Assembly: GCA_009911175.1 (NCBI GenBank)
Contig: QXWX01000010.1
Location: forward strand, 52,318 to 116,317
Length of the DNA stretch: 64,000 nt
Direction: 5' to 3'
Origin: Lachnospiraceae bacterium
Lineage (GTDB): Bacteria > Bacillota_A > Clostridia > Lachnospirales > Lachnospiraceae
Shown: positions 23,014 through 30,961 of the stretch, in pieces
Layout of the letters: every line of letters starts with the position of its first letter
Numbering within the stretch: the stretch's first letter is position 1
The notes under the pieces: model-generated
The model's input: the letters and a program-made list of their open reading frames with translations, nothing else
What the model was told of the DNA's origin: nothing
Database searches by the model: none
Made by a program: the position numbers and the translations under genes

Positions 23014-24324
23014 TTACAGTCCATCCTTTCGTAAATCTGTGACCCGTTTTGCCTTGCCCTCAAACCGCTGCAGGGAATTGGGCGCTACCAGCCTGATCTG
23101 GGTGGCAAGTCCGAGCTGTGCCTTCAACGCGGATTTGATCCGTTTTTCCAGTTCGCTTAAAAGTGCATAGCTGTCTAGCAGGCGGTCGTCGATGAGTTCC
23201 ACCGTAATGGTCATCACATCCAGGCGGTTCTTTCTCTCCACCAGGATCTCATAGTGAGGCCCGATCTCCGCGATCTTGAACAGTACCTCCTCGATCTGGG
23301 TGGGGAATACGTTGACGCCACGGATAACAAGCATATCGTCCGCCCGTCCGGAAAGGTTTTCCATCCGGCAGGTGGTTCTTCCGCACTTGCAGGGCTCGTA
23401 CATCAATCTTGTCAGGTCTCCGGTGCGGTAGCGGATCAGCGGAAGGGCTTCTTTTCCCAGGCAGGTCACAACCAGCTCCCCGTGTTCGCCCGGCGGCAGC
23501 ACTTCTTCCGTCTTGGGATCAATGATCTCCGGGATGAACCAGTCTTCGTTGATGTGCATACCGCAGAGCTCCGTACACTCTCCGGATACGCCCGGCCCGC
23601 AGAGCTCGCTCATGCCGTAATTCTGGGTGCAGACAAACTGGTCGCCCCAGACCTTGTGCATCTCATCCCGCATGGGTTCGGTCATGCCTTCCCCGCCGAA
23701 AAGCCCGATGTGGAGCTTCAAGTCCTTCTTCGGATCCAGCCCCCGCTCCCGGATCTGCTCCCCTAAGTGCAGCGCGTAGGAGGGGGTGGCCACCAGGAGG
23801 GTGACGCCCAGATCCTGCAGGAACATGATCTGCTTGTTGGTATTTCCCGAGGACATGGGGATCACCGATGCCCCGATCTTCTCCAGGCCGCCGTGAAGCC
23901 CCAGCGCCCCGGTAAAGGTGCCGTAGCCGAAGGAGATCTGGGCCACATCCTCCGCCGTGGCGCCGCCCATGCAGGCGATCCTGGCTACGTTGTTGAGCCA
24001 TACGTCCAGGTCATGTCTCGTATAGCCTACCACCGTAGGCTTTCCGGTGGTGCCGGAGCTGGCATGGTAGCGCACCAGGTCCTTCTGGTCCACCGCAAAC
24101 AGGCCGAAGGGATAGTTGTCCTTAAATTCCGACTTATATGTAAATGGAAGCTTTTTCAGATCATCCAGTGTCCGGATATCTCCAGGCTTCACCCCTGCCC
24201 TGTCCATCTTCTGCTGGTAAGGCTCCACCCGTTCATAGATGTATGCCGCCGTCTGCCTTAATTTTTCAAGCTGGATCTTCTCGATCTCCGCTCTGGGCAG
24301 CGTCTCTTCTTTTGCCCAAATCAT
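23014..24324 (-). CDS. paaK: Phenylacetate-CoA ligase (AMP-forming), paralogue 2
   Basis: 436-residue member of the same family as 18899-20230 but clearly diverged. It has the SSGTTGKPTVVGYT adenylate motif (about 89-102), the MSSGNTNKQIMF segment and the C-terminal lid GRADDMLVIRGVNVFPTQIEEVL. First gene of the arylacetate/IOR operon behind a good promoter at 24437-24465. ATG at 24324 follows AAAGGAGGATGTAAACAG. Having two ligases in one operon suggests different arylacetates (for example phenyl- versus indole- or 4-hydroxyphenylacetate), which is inference. Confidence 0.9.
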   Translation of the reverse strand: MIWAKEETLPRAEIEKIQLEKLRQTAAYIYERVEPYQQKMDRAGVKPGDIRTLDDLKKLPFTYKSEFKDNYPFGLFAVDQKDLVRYHASSGTTGKPTVVGYTRHDLDVWLNNVARIACMGGATAEDVAQISFGYGTFTGALGLHGGLEKIGASVIPMSSGNTNKQIMFLQDLGVTLLVATPSYALHLGEQIRERGLDPKKDLKLHIGLFGGEGMTEPMRDEMHKVWGDQFVCTQNYGMSELCGPGVSGECTELCGMHINEDWFIPEIIDPKTEEVLPPGEHGELVVTCLGKEALPLIRYRTGDLTRLMYEPCKCGRTTCRMENLSGRADDMLVIRGVNVFPTQIEEVLFKIAEIGPHYEILVERKNRLDVMTITVELIDDRLLDSYALLSELEKRIKSALKAQLGLATQIRLVAPNSLQRFEGKAKRVTDLRKDGL

Positions 24325-24436
24325 CTGTTTACATCCTCCTTTAAAACCGCCCCCGCGGAAAAGCTGCGCGGGGCAGCCCTCCGGCGGAACCGGTATTTTT
24401 CTGTGCTGGCCGGAAGGTACACGGCCGATGGAAATT

Positions 24437-24465
24437 ATTATATCATATTACTGCGGCAAATTAAA
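24437..24465 (-). promoter_or_regulatory. Promoter of the paaK-ior operon
   Basis: On the minus strand TTTAAT (24460-24465) and TATAAT (24437-24442) are 17 bases apart. The leader (24325-24430) is G+C-rich with short inverted repeats but no structure I can name. Confidence 0.55.
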
Positions 24466-24504
24466 GCATTAAATTTTCAAACTGAGCATTACAAAATTTA
24501 TGTA

Positions 24505-24650
24505 TTACTGTTCACACCCTTTGGGTGCTCCAGTAACAGTATCCAGTCTATTTTAAGTCGCCTTCGGCGAGAGGCTGGATATTATGGCAAATATTACTTT
24601 ATTGGCCGGACGCCGTGCAGCAGGGTGCACGACACCGTGTGAACAGTAAC
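24505..24650. repeat. Palindromic intergenic element, family A, copy 2 (complete)
   Basis: Occupies the middle of the 510-base gap between the ior operon and the Rpn gene. Its ends TTACTGTTCACAC (24505-24517) and GTGTGAACAGTAA (24637-24649) are perfect 13-bp inverted repeats. Inside, in the same order as copy 1: hairpin TTACTG/CAGTAA with CACCC-TTT-GGGTG (24505-24536); hairpin TATCCAGTCT/AGGCTGGATA containing TCGCC-TTC-GGCGA (24540-24581); and GTGCA/TGCAC (24615-24630). Sequence differs much from copy 1 while the architecture and length (146 versus 147) are kept, as expected for a structured element. Confidence 0.85.
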
Positions 24651-24721
24651 ATTTATGTGCCACATGTGGTCAGCGCAGGATTTCCGATATTCCGCAGAGT
24701 GGCAGCCAGCGCCTGAGTAAA

Positions 24722-24773
24722 CAAAAAAGCCAGATAAAAGAACCGACATTTCAGTTGGTGCTCTTATCTGGCT
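24722..24773 (-). terminator. Intrinsic terminator of the Rpn gene
   Basis: On the minus strand AGCCAGATAAGAG pairs with CTTTTATCTGGCT (24761-24773 with 24728-24740), enclosing an ACCAAC/GTCGGT inner stem and followed by a run of six T (24722-24727). It lies about 60 bases past the Rpn stop codon. Confidence 0.85.
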
Positions 24774-24834
24774 CTTCATTTCTATCGAATGATTTGCCCT
24801 TCGCACAAATGTAATTATACGCTGCTTCTATTTC

Positions 24835-25815
24835 TTATGCCAATATCGTCTCTTTCCCTTCAATGATCGCTTTTACCTCTTCCATACTTTTATCTGCTGC
24901 AAATGCAATCTGTTCTAAGGGAAAGCCCTTCTCAAACATACTTTTTATAATCTTAGCTTCACCTCTTGCTTCACCTCTTGCTTCGCCTCTTGCTTCGCCT
25001 TTTTCAAAAATGCCCTGACTTAAATTGCACAATTCTGACACCTCGCTTTCCAGTTCTTTTGTCATCTTTATGTGAAAATCTTCCTGCAAAATCTTCTTTT
25101 TTTCTTCCGGTTCTTTTTCAGGTGAAAGCAGAATATCCAATAATTTTAATAAACCGGAATATTTACCATCCCCGGAATGGCCAAGACAAATCATAATTGC
25201 TGTAAGCAGATCATAATTTTCTTTTTTCTCTGCCACATCCCCAACCAGATTTTCCTCCTGGATTGCATATCTGTTAATCGTATTTTTTCTATACTTTGGA
25301 GGGTTGGCACAAATCCAAATGGAATAGACCTTTTTAATTTTTTGATACTGAGTATCCGTAAATTCTACTCCATACTGTGAAGAAATCATCCGGCTGCAGT
25401 AATAAATTCCACGCTTAATAATCGGATATCCAGGATAAAAATCGTTTTGTGCTTCTACGTTAATAATCAAGCTTACGATTTCTCCTGAGCGTGGGGCAAT
25501 TCCATAAAAACGGATGTCATAAGTAATGGTTCCTTCTTTTATCGTACTATCCTCGGTATTGGCGCCTTTGACCTGTTCGCCGCTGCTTTCAGCTTCTTCA
25601 TCTGGATTTACCGCAGCTTTGGCAATCTGCGGGTCGCCCTCAATATATTTTTCCGCAATCACATCCACATCGAAATCCCTGTATTCCTCCAGACAACTCT
25701 TCATAATCCATGCGAGGATAACTTTATTCGCAAGCAGTCGTTTACATGCTGCGTCATAGGCAGCTTTATCTCTGGCAGCGGCAATATTTTTTGCAAGTGT
25801 ATTCTCAACTATCAT
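24835..25815 (-). CDS. Rpn family recombination-promoting nuclease / putative transposase
   Basis: 326-residue PD-(D/E)XK-superfamily protein of the Rpn (YhgA-like) group. Recognisable blocks are the N-terminal LANKVILAWIMKSCLEEYRDFDV, the nuclease core with GEIVSLIINVEAQNDFYPGYPIIKRGIYYCSRMIS (catalytic D/ExK-type strand with NVEAQ), and the helical C-terminus. Near residue 272 lies a fourfold GEA(R/K) repeat encoded by four 12-base units at 24956-25003, a likely site of slippage. The gene is more A+T-rich than its neighbours and is flanked by a family A repeat, suggesting acquisition. In E. coli, Rpn proteins nick DNA and promote recA-independent recombination; some act in phage defence. 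Intact here. Confidence 0.85.
   Translation of the reverse strand: MIVENTLAKNIAAARDKAAYDAACKRLLANKVILAWIMKSCLEEYRDFDVDVIAEKYIEGDPQIAKAAVNPDEEAESSGEQVKGANTEDSTIKEGTITYDIRFYGIAPRSGEIVSLIINVEAQNDFYPGYPIIKRGIYYCSRMISSQYGVEFTDTQYQKIKKVYSIWICANPPKYRKNTINRYAIQEENLVGDVAEKKENYDLLTAIMICLGHSGDGKYSGLLKLLDILLSPEKEPEEKKKILQEDFHIKMTKELESEVSELCNLSQGIFEKGEARGEARGEARGEAKIIKSMFEKGFPLEQIAFAADKSMEEVKAIIEGKETILA
24956..25003. repeat. Four 12-base tandem repeats inside the Rpn gene
   Basis: Units of the form GCTTC(A/G)CCTCTT are repeated four times, encoding GEARGEARGEARGEAK on the minus strand. Unit length is a multiple of three, so copy-number change alters length without a frameshift. Confidence 0.9.
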
Positions 25816-26101
25816 CTATCGTATCTTATCCTCCCATCTGCCTGTTCTCAATTTCTATCTTATCACAAATCCTGCTGATAATCCATATATGCTTCATATT
25901 TTCCAGGGTTTTATCAATTACAGCGTTACAGCCATTTAAAGTTCTATTTTTCACTTGACTTTCTCCTGTTTCCATGATAATCTAAGCGTACTAATACAGA
26001 TAATACACTATACCCTGTACGCATTCGTGGATTTTCCTTCGCTGCCATACAGTTTTCTTACAGCAGCCCCATGAGTGTCCCAACCCAAAGGAGGTGCCCT
26101 A

Positions 26102-26461
26102 TTGATCACGATTGATTATCAAAACCGTGCTCCCATCTACGAGCAGATTGTAGAGAAGTTCCAGATGCTGATCGTCAAAGGCGTCCTGGAGCCGGGCAGC
26201 CGGATGCCCTCGGTCCGCTCCCTGGCTGTGGAACTGTCCATCAATCCCAACACCATCCAGAAAGCCTTCGCCGTCCTGGAGCAGGAGGGATATATCTTTT
26301 CCGTCAAGGGCCGGGGCAATTTTGTATCCGAAAGCGCATCCCTGTTCGAGAAAAAGAAGGAGTCCTGTTTAGAAGAGCTCAGACGTCTTCTGTTTCGCGC
26401 AAAAGAACTGGGAATCCTGGAGTCCGACTGCACGGCAGTATTCGCCCAGGTATACAGATAA
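26102..26461 (+). CDS. GntR family regulator, YtrA subfamily
   Basis: 119-residue repressor with an N-terminal winged helix-turn-helix (APIYEQIVEKFQMLIVKGVLEPGSRMPSVRSLAVELSINPNTIQKAFAVLEQEGYIFSVKGRGNFVS) and a short C-terminal dimerisation helix, the YtrA pattern. Starts with TTG at 26102, fixed by AAAGGAGGTGCCCTA just upstream; the frame extends further but would translate the ribosome site. Heads a three-gene unit with an ABC ATPase (12-base gap) and a large permease. YtrA regulators usually repress their own ABC operon until cell-wall antibiotics or similar signals appear; direct repeats TAATACA near 25992-26006 could be its site. Confidence 0.9.
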   Translation: MITIDYQNRAPIYEQIVEKFQMLIVKGVLEPGSRMPSVRSLAVELSINPNTIQKAFAVLEQEGYIFSVKGRGNFVSESASLFEKKKESCLEELRRLLFRAKELGILESDCTAVFAQVYR

Positions 26462-26473
26462 AGGAGGTGCCTT

Positions 26474-27376
26474 ATGATTGAATTGAAACACGTCAGTAAA
26501 TCCTTTCAGGATACGCCTGCCCTGGCCCAGGTTACGGCCCAGATCCAGGACGGCCTGATCTTCGGCCTTGTGGGCAGCAACGGCGCGGGCAAGAGCACGC
26601 TGCTTCGGCTGGTCAGCGGCATTTTAAAACCCGAGGAGGGGGAGATCACGCTGGATACCATCCCTGTGTTCGAGCATTCAGAGGCAAAGAGGCAGATCTG
26701 CTTTTTGTCCGACACAGTCACCTATTTTCCCAATGCCACACCGGAATCCATGGGAAGCTTCTACCAGCTTGCCTATCCGGCATTTGACATGGAGAATTAC
26801 AAAAGCCTTCTGCAGAAGTTCAATATCCAGCCAGAGAAGAAGCTCCAGAACTTTTCCAAGGGACAGAAAAAACAAGTCTCTCTCCTGCTGGGGTTTTGTG
26901 CAAACACCCGGTATCTGCTCTGCGACGAGACCTTTGACGGGCTGGACCCTGTCGTACGCCAGGCCATCAAGAGCCTGTTCGCGGCGGAGCTGTTAAAGCG
27001 GGAATTTACCCCTGTCATCGCGTCCCATAGTTTAAGAGAGCTGGAGGACATCTGCGACACCATCGGACTGCTCCACCAGGGGAGCCTGCTCTTTGCTAAG
27101 GATCTGGACTCTATGAAATGCAGCCTCTGCAAGATGCAGTGCGTCATACCGGACCATGCGAAGGAGGAACAGCTTCTCTCCGAGCTTTCCGTCCTCCAAT
27201 ACGAAAAAAGCGGGTCCCTTTTGACGGTTACTGCCCGGGGCTCCAGGGCGGAGGTATTAAAGCTCGCCCAGGAAAAGGAGCCGATCTTTGCGGAAGTACT
27301 GCCATTGTCACTGGAAGAAATCTTTATCAGCGAAACGGAGGTCGCAGGCTATGACATCAAAAATCTCATACAGTAA
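26474..27376 (+). CDS. ABC transporter ATP-binding protein (YtrB-like)
   Basis: 300-residue nucleotide-binding subunit. Walker A is GSNGAGKST (about residues 34-42), signature FSKGQKKQVSLLL (about 127), and Walker B RYLLCDETFDGLDP (about 146-160); the switch histidine is in ASHSLRELED. The C-terminal 80 residues form the accessory domain of this subfamily. Perfect AAGGAGG before the ATG. Overlaps the permease start by 26 bases. Partner of the GntR repressor and the permease; an exporter or sensing transporter for envelope-active compounds is the usual role. Confidence 0.93.
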   Translation: MIELKHVSKSFQDTPALAQVTAQIQDGLIFGLVGSNGAGKSTLLRLVSGILKPEEGEITLDTIPVFEHSEAKRQICFLSDTVTYFPNATPESMGSFYQLAYPAFDMENYKSLLQKFNIQPEKKLQNFSKGQKKQVSLLLGFCANTRYLLCDETFDGLDPVVRQAIKSLFAAELLKREFTPVIASHSLRELEDICDTIGLLHQGSLLFAKDLDSMKCSLCKMQCVIPDHAKEEQLLSELSVLQYEKSGSLLTVTARGSRAEVLKLAQEKEPIFAEVLPLSLEEIFISETEVAGYDIKNLIQ

Positions 27377-29612
27377 ATTTATAAAAGAAGATATCCGCCG
27401 CCGCGGCTGGCTTCTGGTCCTCTCCGCAGTGCTCCTGTTCCTGTGCGTTACGGTCACCACCCTGCTGATGCTGGAAGCCTCCTTTGCCAATATTTCACAG
27501 GACGAACTGGCGGAGCAATGGAACATCTACCGCACCGTTTTTCCCGGGCTGCTGAACGGAAGCTATAATCTGCTGCTCTTTGCAGCGCTCCTGCTGCTGG
27601 GCGGATTGTGCGCGGTAACCGGGTTTTCCTACCTGCATTCCAGGGAACAGACTGATTTTTACCACAGCCTTCCCCTGTCCAGGCGGCAGTTGTTCTTCAT
27701 CTCCTACCTGGGCGGGCTTCTGGTCTTTCTGGTTCCCTATCTGGCGGCCTCATTGCTGGCCGTCCTGGCAGGCTTTGCGCACGGGTTCTTTACGCTGCCT
27801 GTGCTGGGCCGATGCTTTCTCTCCGTACTGGGGGGCATCCTGGCTTTCCTCATGGTCTACCACCTGATGATTCTGGCCATGATGCTGACCGGAAAGGTTG
27901 TGACAGGCATCCTGGCAGCCGTGTCCCTGTTTTTTTACGGATCCATCATCGGTGTCCTGGCGGCTGGCCTTCCGACCTACTTTTTCTCGACTTACTATAC
28001 GGGAAAGGGACAGTTCTTGGAGAAGCTTTATGATTTCCTGTCTCCCTGGCCCCTGTTCGGACAGATTCTGGGAAATACGGCCAACTACAATGTAGCGGAT
28101 GACAGATATAGATATATTTCATCATTATCATACTACCTGCGCCGCCTGGCCCGGCCGGCCAACCCCTATAGCCTTGCCGCCACATTGGCTGCTGCTGCGG
28201 TGTTTCTGGCGGTACTTTTGCTTCTGGCCCTTCTTCTGTATCAGAAACGGCCCTCTGAAGCGGCAGGAAATGCACTGTCATTTCCCATCACCGCTCCGTT
28301 TATCAAGGTACTGATCTCTGTGCCCACTGCGCTTTGTATCGGGATTCTGGTGGGCTCCATGTACTCCGGCGGCACGAAATGGATCATTCTGATGAGTATC
28401 CTGGCGGTGATCCTGCTCTGCGGCCTGATCGAATTTATTTATCACATGGATGTACGCAGGCTGTTTGCGGGAAAATACTCCTCCCTCGCCTCCCTTCTGG
28501 GAGTGGCGGGAATCCTGTGCGTCCTGCAGTTTGACGTATTCGGCTATGACACCTGGCTTCCCGAAGAGGACAGCCTGGAAAGCATGTCCCTTGACATCAG
28601 CCAGATGTACGGCTATTTTTCTTATCCGGACACCGTTTCCCGCAGTACGGATCATCCCCAGTATCCGGATCTGCTGAACGGTGAAATATGCCAGATACAG
28701 GAGTTTGCCCCCATCTATGAGCTTGCCAGGTCAGGAGTTGAAAATGCCGGAAAGGGAGCCGACAAAATGGCCGGCCAGGAATTGGAGTCCCTGGATAGTT
28801 CGATCAATGCCGGCACCAGAGAAACCGAAATGGCCAGCCGGGAATCAGAGCCCCTGGACGAACAGGTCTATATCACGGTCCGCTATAATAAAAAATCAGG
28901 ATCATCGGTTTACCGCAATTATAGAGTCAGCGCAGGAGAAGTCCTGGATACACTGGACATTCTCTGCCAGGAGGAAAGCTACCGGAAAATACTGTTTCCT
29001 GTCTTTTATGCGGACTATGAAGACATCAGCGCGGTCCGGCTTACGGACATTTACTGGGAGCCGAAAATACTGGATCTGACAGAGAAAGAGCAGGATGCGC
29101 TTCTCGACGCTTATAAGCAGGATGTTCTGAACGTGGATATCCGGGATCTGCAGCTAGAACAGCCGATCGGGGAATTGTCCATCGACATCCCGGAAGGGAT
29201 GCAGTTTGTCGGACAAATGGCATATGATTCCAAATACAATTTCACCCTGGGCGGTTTTTATCTGTATGAAGGCTACGAAAACAGCCTGGCGCTGCTGGAA
29301 ACATACGGATATACCCTGCGCCGGGAGATAGACCCTGAGGACGTGGAACAGGTCAAACTGGCAGAAACCATTTACACGGAGGAGGCTCCTGCAGAGGGAA
29401 AATTCTCCGTTCCCGACACCAGTGAGCGGATCGTCACGGACTCGGATGAGATCGCCGCGGTCCTGTCGCAGGTACAATACACGACCAGCAGGCTTCTGAT
29501 CAGTACACATGCATACGGAACGTCCGCAGAAATCCTGCTGACCGGAAACAAAGAACCCACATACTATACCTTAACGGACGAAGTCCGCCCGTCCCAACGG
29601 GACATGAATTAA
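27351..29612 (+). CDS. ABC transporter permease with large extracytoplasmic domain
   Basis: 753-residue membrane protein. ATG at 27351 lies inside the end of the ATPase gene and is preceded by GGAGGT. Six or so membrane segments occupy residues 15-230, followed by more near 270-420, then a hydrophilic C-terminal part of about 330 residues probably outside the cell. That part contains a 21-residue tandem duplication (465-485 and 486-506). The last residues (YTLTDEVRPSQRDMN and stop) are encoded by a dispersed family B repeat that also occurs at 11041-11104, so the original C-terminus was probably replaced by insertion of the repeat. Substrate unknown. Confidence 0.85.
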   Translation: MTSKISYSKFIKEDIRRRGWLLVLSAVLLFLCVTVTTLLMLEASFANISQDELAEQWNIYRTVFPGLLNGSYNLLLFAALLLLGGLCAVTGFSYLHSREQTDFYHSLPLSRRQLFFISYLGGLLVFLVPYLAASLLAVLAGFAHGFFTLPVLGRCFLSVLGGILAFLMVYHLMILAMMLTGKVVTGILAAVSLFFYGSIIGVLAAGLPTYFFSTYYTGKGQFLEKLYDFLSPWPLFGQILGNTANYNVADDRYRYISSLSYYLRRLARPANPYSLAATLAAAAVFLAVLLLLALLLYQKRPSEAAGNALSFPITAPFIKVLISVPTALCIGILVGSMYSGGTKWIILMSILAVILLCGLIEFIYHMDVRRLFAGKYSSLASLLGVAGILCVLQFDVFGYDTWLPEEDSLESMSLDISQMYGYFSYPDTVSRSTDHPQYPDLLNGEICQIQEFAPIYELARSGVENAGKGADKMAGQELESLDSSINAGTRETEMASRESEPLDEQVYITVRYNKKSGSSVYRNYRVSAGEVLDTLDILCQEESYRKILFPVFYADYEDISAVRLTDIYWEPKILDLTEKEQDALLDAYKQDVLNVDIRDLQLEQPIGELSIDIPEGMQFVGQMAYDSKYNFTLGGFYLYEGYENSLALLETYGYTLRREIDPEDVEQVKLAETIYTEEAPAEGKFSVPDTSERIVTDSDEIAAVLSQVQYTTSRLLISTHAYGTSAEILLTGNKEPTYYTLTDEVRPSQRDMN
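28743..28868 (+). repeat. 63-base in-frame tandem duplication in the permease gene
   Basis: 28743-28805 and 28806-28868 are diverged copies; the best preserved part is AAATGGCC(G/A)GCC(A/G)GGAAT at 28765 and 28828. They encode NAGKGADKMAGQ... and NAGTRETEMASR..., 21 residues each, in the extracytoplasmic region. Confidence 0.75.
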
Positions 29613-29654
29613 GGGGTGCCCTTGGGTATACCTTAACGGACGAAGTCCGCCCGT
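29565..29654 (+). repeat. Multi-hairpin dispersed repeat, family B, copy 2 with terminal duplication
   Basis: Matches the reverse complement of 11041-11104. It contains hairpins GGAC-GAA-GTCC, GTCCC-AAC-GGGAC and AAGGG-GTG-CCCTT, and then its first 28 bases are repeated exactly (29565-29592 and 29627-29654). The element begins within the permease reading frame and supplies its stop codon at 29610-29612. Confidence 0.85.
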
Positions 29655-29662
29655 AGAACAGC

Positions 29663-29705
29663 AGGCGGCAGCCGTACCTCGAACCATCCGGTACGGCTGC
29701 CGCCT
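29663..29705. terminator. Strong hairpin downstream of the permease
   Basis: A perfect 16-bp stem (29663-29678 with 29690-29705; AGGCGGCAGCCGTACC and complement) with an 11-base loop sits between the permease and the convergent phosphatase gene. It lacks a following U-tract but would block RNA polymerase or exonucleases. Confidence 0.7.
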
Positions 29706-29779
29706 GTCTGGCATCCGATTCATTTCTAAACAAGCAAACCCCTGATTTTTTATGCTGCGCTCCGGGTAGCGAGTCCCTC

Positions 29780-30961
29780 CTAATAATACTTCACGGTGAC
29801 CGTCTTCCCCATCTTTTCCACCACGGACTTTAACTGCTCCACCAGATTCATCCTGAGACTTAAGTCAAAGGTCAGGTCCGATTCCTGATGGGCTTCGTTG
29901 ATGGCGGTTCCAACAAACAGGTTCAGCTCCGTACATTCCTCGATGAGCATTTTCGCCAGCTTGGAAGCCCCGTTTTCGGCGTCCAGCTCGTCGAAAAATT
30001 CCACGTCAAATTCATCGTTTTCATACTGCCTGAGAAGCTTTAGAGACCGCCCCATGGTGAGCACGCCTTCCGTCACCAGGTCCAGCCCCTCGATGGAGGA
30101 CATGGGCGGGACATCCGGGTTGTTTCGGTCTACCTTTGTAATGATCTCCCTGTGCAGGATACGGGAGGCGATATTGGAGCTGGTGCCGCCGGACACCACC
30201 TTTTTTCCTTCCATGTGCATGAAATCATACATCAGCTTTTCGTCATCCTCCTTGCTCTTCGGAGGCCCGGTGAACAGGTTCACCACCTTGCGTTCAATGA
30301 CCCTGGCCACTGCCACCGTGGTATCATCCCCCGGCTTCTGAATGTACAGATCGTCGCATGCCTGGCTGAGCATGGCCGCCAAACGGGAAGCGGACAGGGT
30401 TTCCTTCGTACATTTCAGGGTATACTCGGACATATTTTCCCAGGTCCAGCCCTGCAGGTCCAGAATCTCCCCGGCCCCGGCATAGATGACGCCGTCGCTC
30501 ATCAATACGAAGCAGTCATTCTTCTCCACCTTGAAACGGTATTCGTGTATTTTTTTCCCCTCAATCTCCCGTATTTCATAAGGGTACTTCACGATTTTTT
30601 TATTCCGGATAAACACACAGTCCGGGTTGTCGTATTCCACCAGGTAGGCGTCGCCGTTGTGGAAAATCTGCAGAATGCTGAAGGTCGCGTATGCCACCTT
30701 CCGCTCCTGGCAGATGGGGAGCGTCCTGGCAATGGTCTCCACGCAGGATTCAATGGCCGCCCCTTCGTGCAGCATGGTGGCCAGAATCTTGGAGGTCAGG
30801 GTGGAAAGGATGTTGGCCTTGACCCCGCTCCCCATGCCGTCCGCCAGGATCAGGATATCCGAATCCCGGGTCTTTACGATCTCCACCTTATCTCCGCACA
30901 GCTCTTCTCCGTGTTTGTTCAGGCTTTTCCAAGCCACGTCAATACTTACGCTCATATTCAT
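29780..30961 (-). CDS. SpoIIE-family PP2C-type serine/threonine phosphatase
   Basis: 393-residue cytoplasmic protein whose first 230 residues form a PP2C/SpoIIE phosphatase domain: DVAWKSLNKHGEELCGDKVEIV, the metal-binding LADGMGSGVKAN (about 37-48) and MSDGVIYAGAG (about 155). The remaining part is a domain seen in phosphatases linked to sensory hydrogenases. It starts one base into the stop of the hydrogenase-like gene (TGATG), so translation is probably coupled. In Clostridia this pair is thought to turn hydrogen sensing by the H-cluster protein into a dephosphorylation output; the target protein is not in this window. That role is inferred from gene order. Confidence 0.87.
   Translation of the reverse strand: MNMSVSIDVAWKSLNKHGEELCGDKVEIVKTRDSDILILADGMGSGVKANILSTLTSKILATMLHEGAAIESCVETIARTLPICQERKVAYATFSILQIFHNGDAYLVEYDNPDCVFIRNKKIVKYPYEIREIEGKKIHEYRFKVEKNDCFVLMSDGVIYAGAGEILDLQGWTWENMSEYTLKCTKETLSASRLAAMLSQACDDLYIQKPGDDTTVAVARVIERKVVNLFTGPPKSKEDDEKLMYDFMHMEGKKVVSGGTSSNIASRILHREIITKVDRNNPDVPPMSSIEGLDLVTEGVLTMGRSLKLLRQYENDEFDVEFFDELDAENGASKLAKMLIEECTELNLFVGTAINEAHQESDLTFDLSLRMNLVEQLKSVVEKMGKTVTVKYY

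Noticed and set aside
24325..24834. Insertion sequence remnant next to the Rpn gene
   Set aside because: Despite the transposase label often given to Rpn, no DDE transposase, IS ends around the gene or target duplication is seen; the inverted repeats belong to the small intergenic element.
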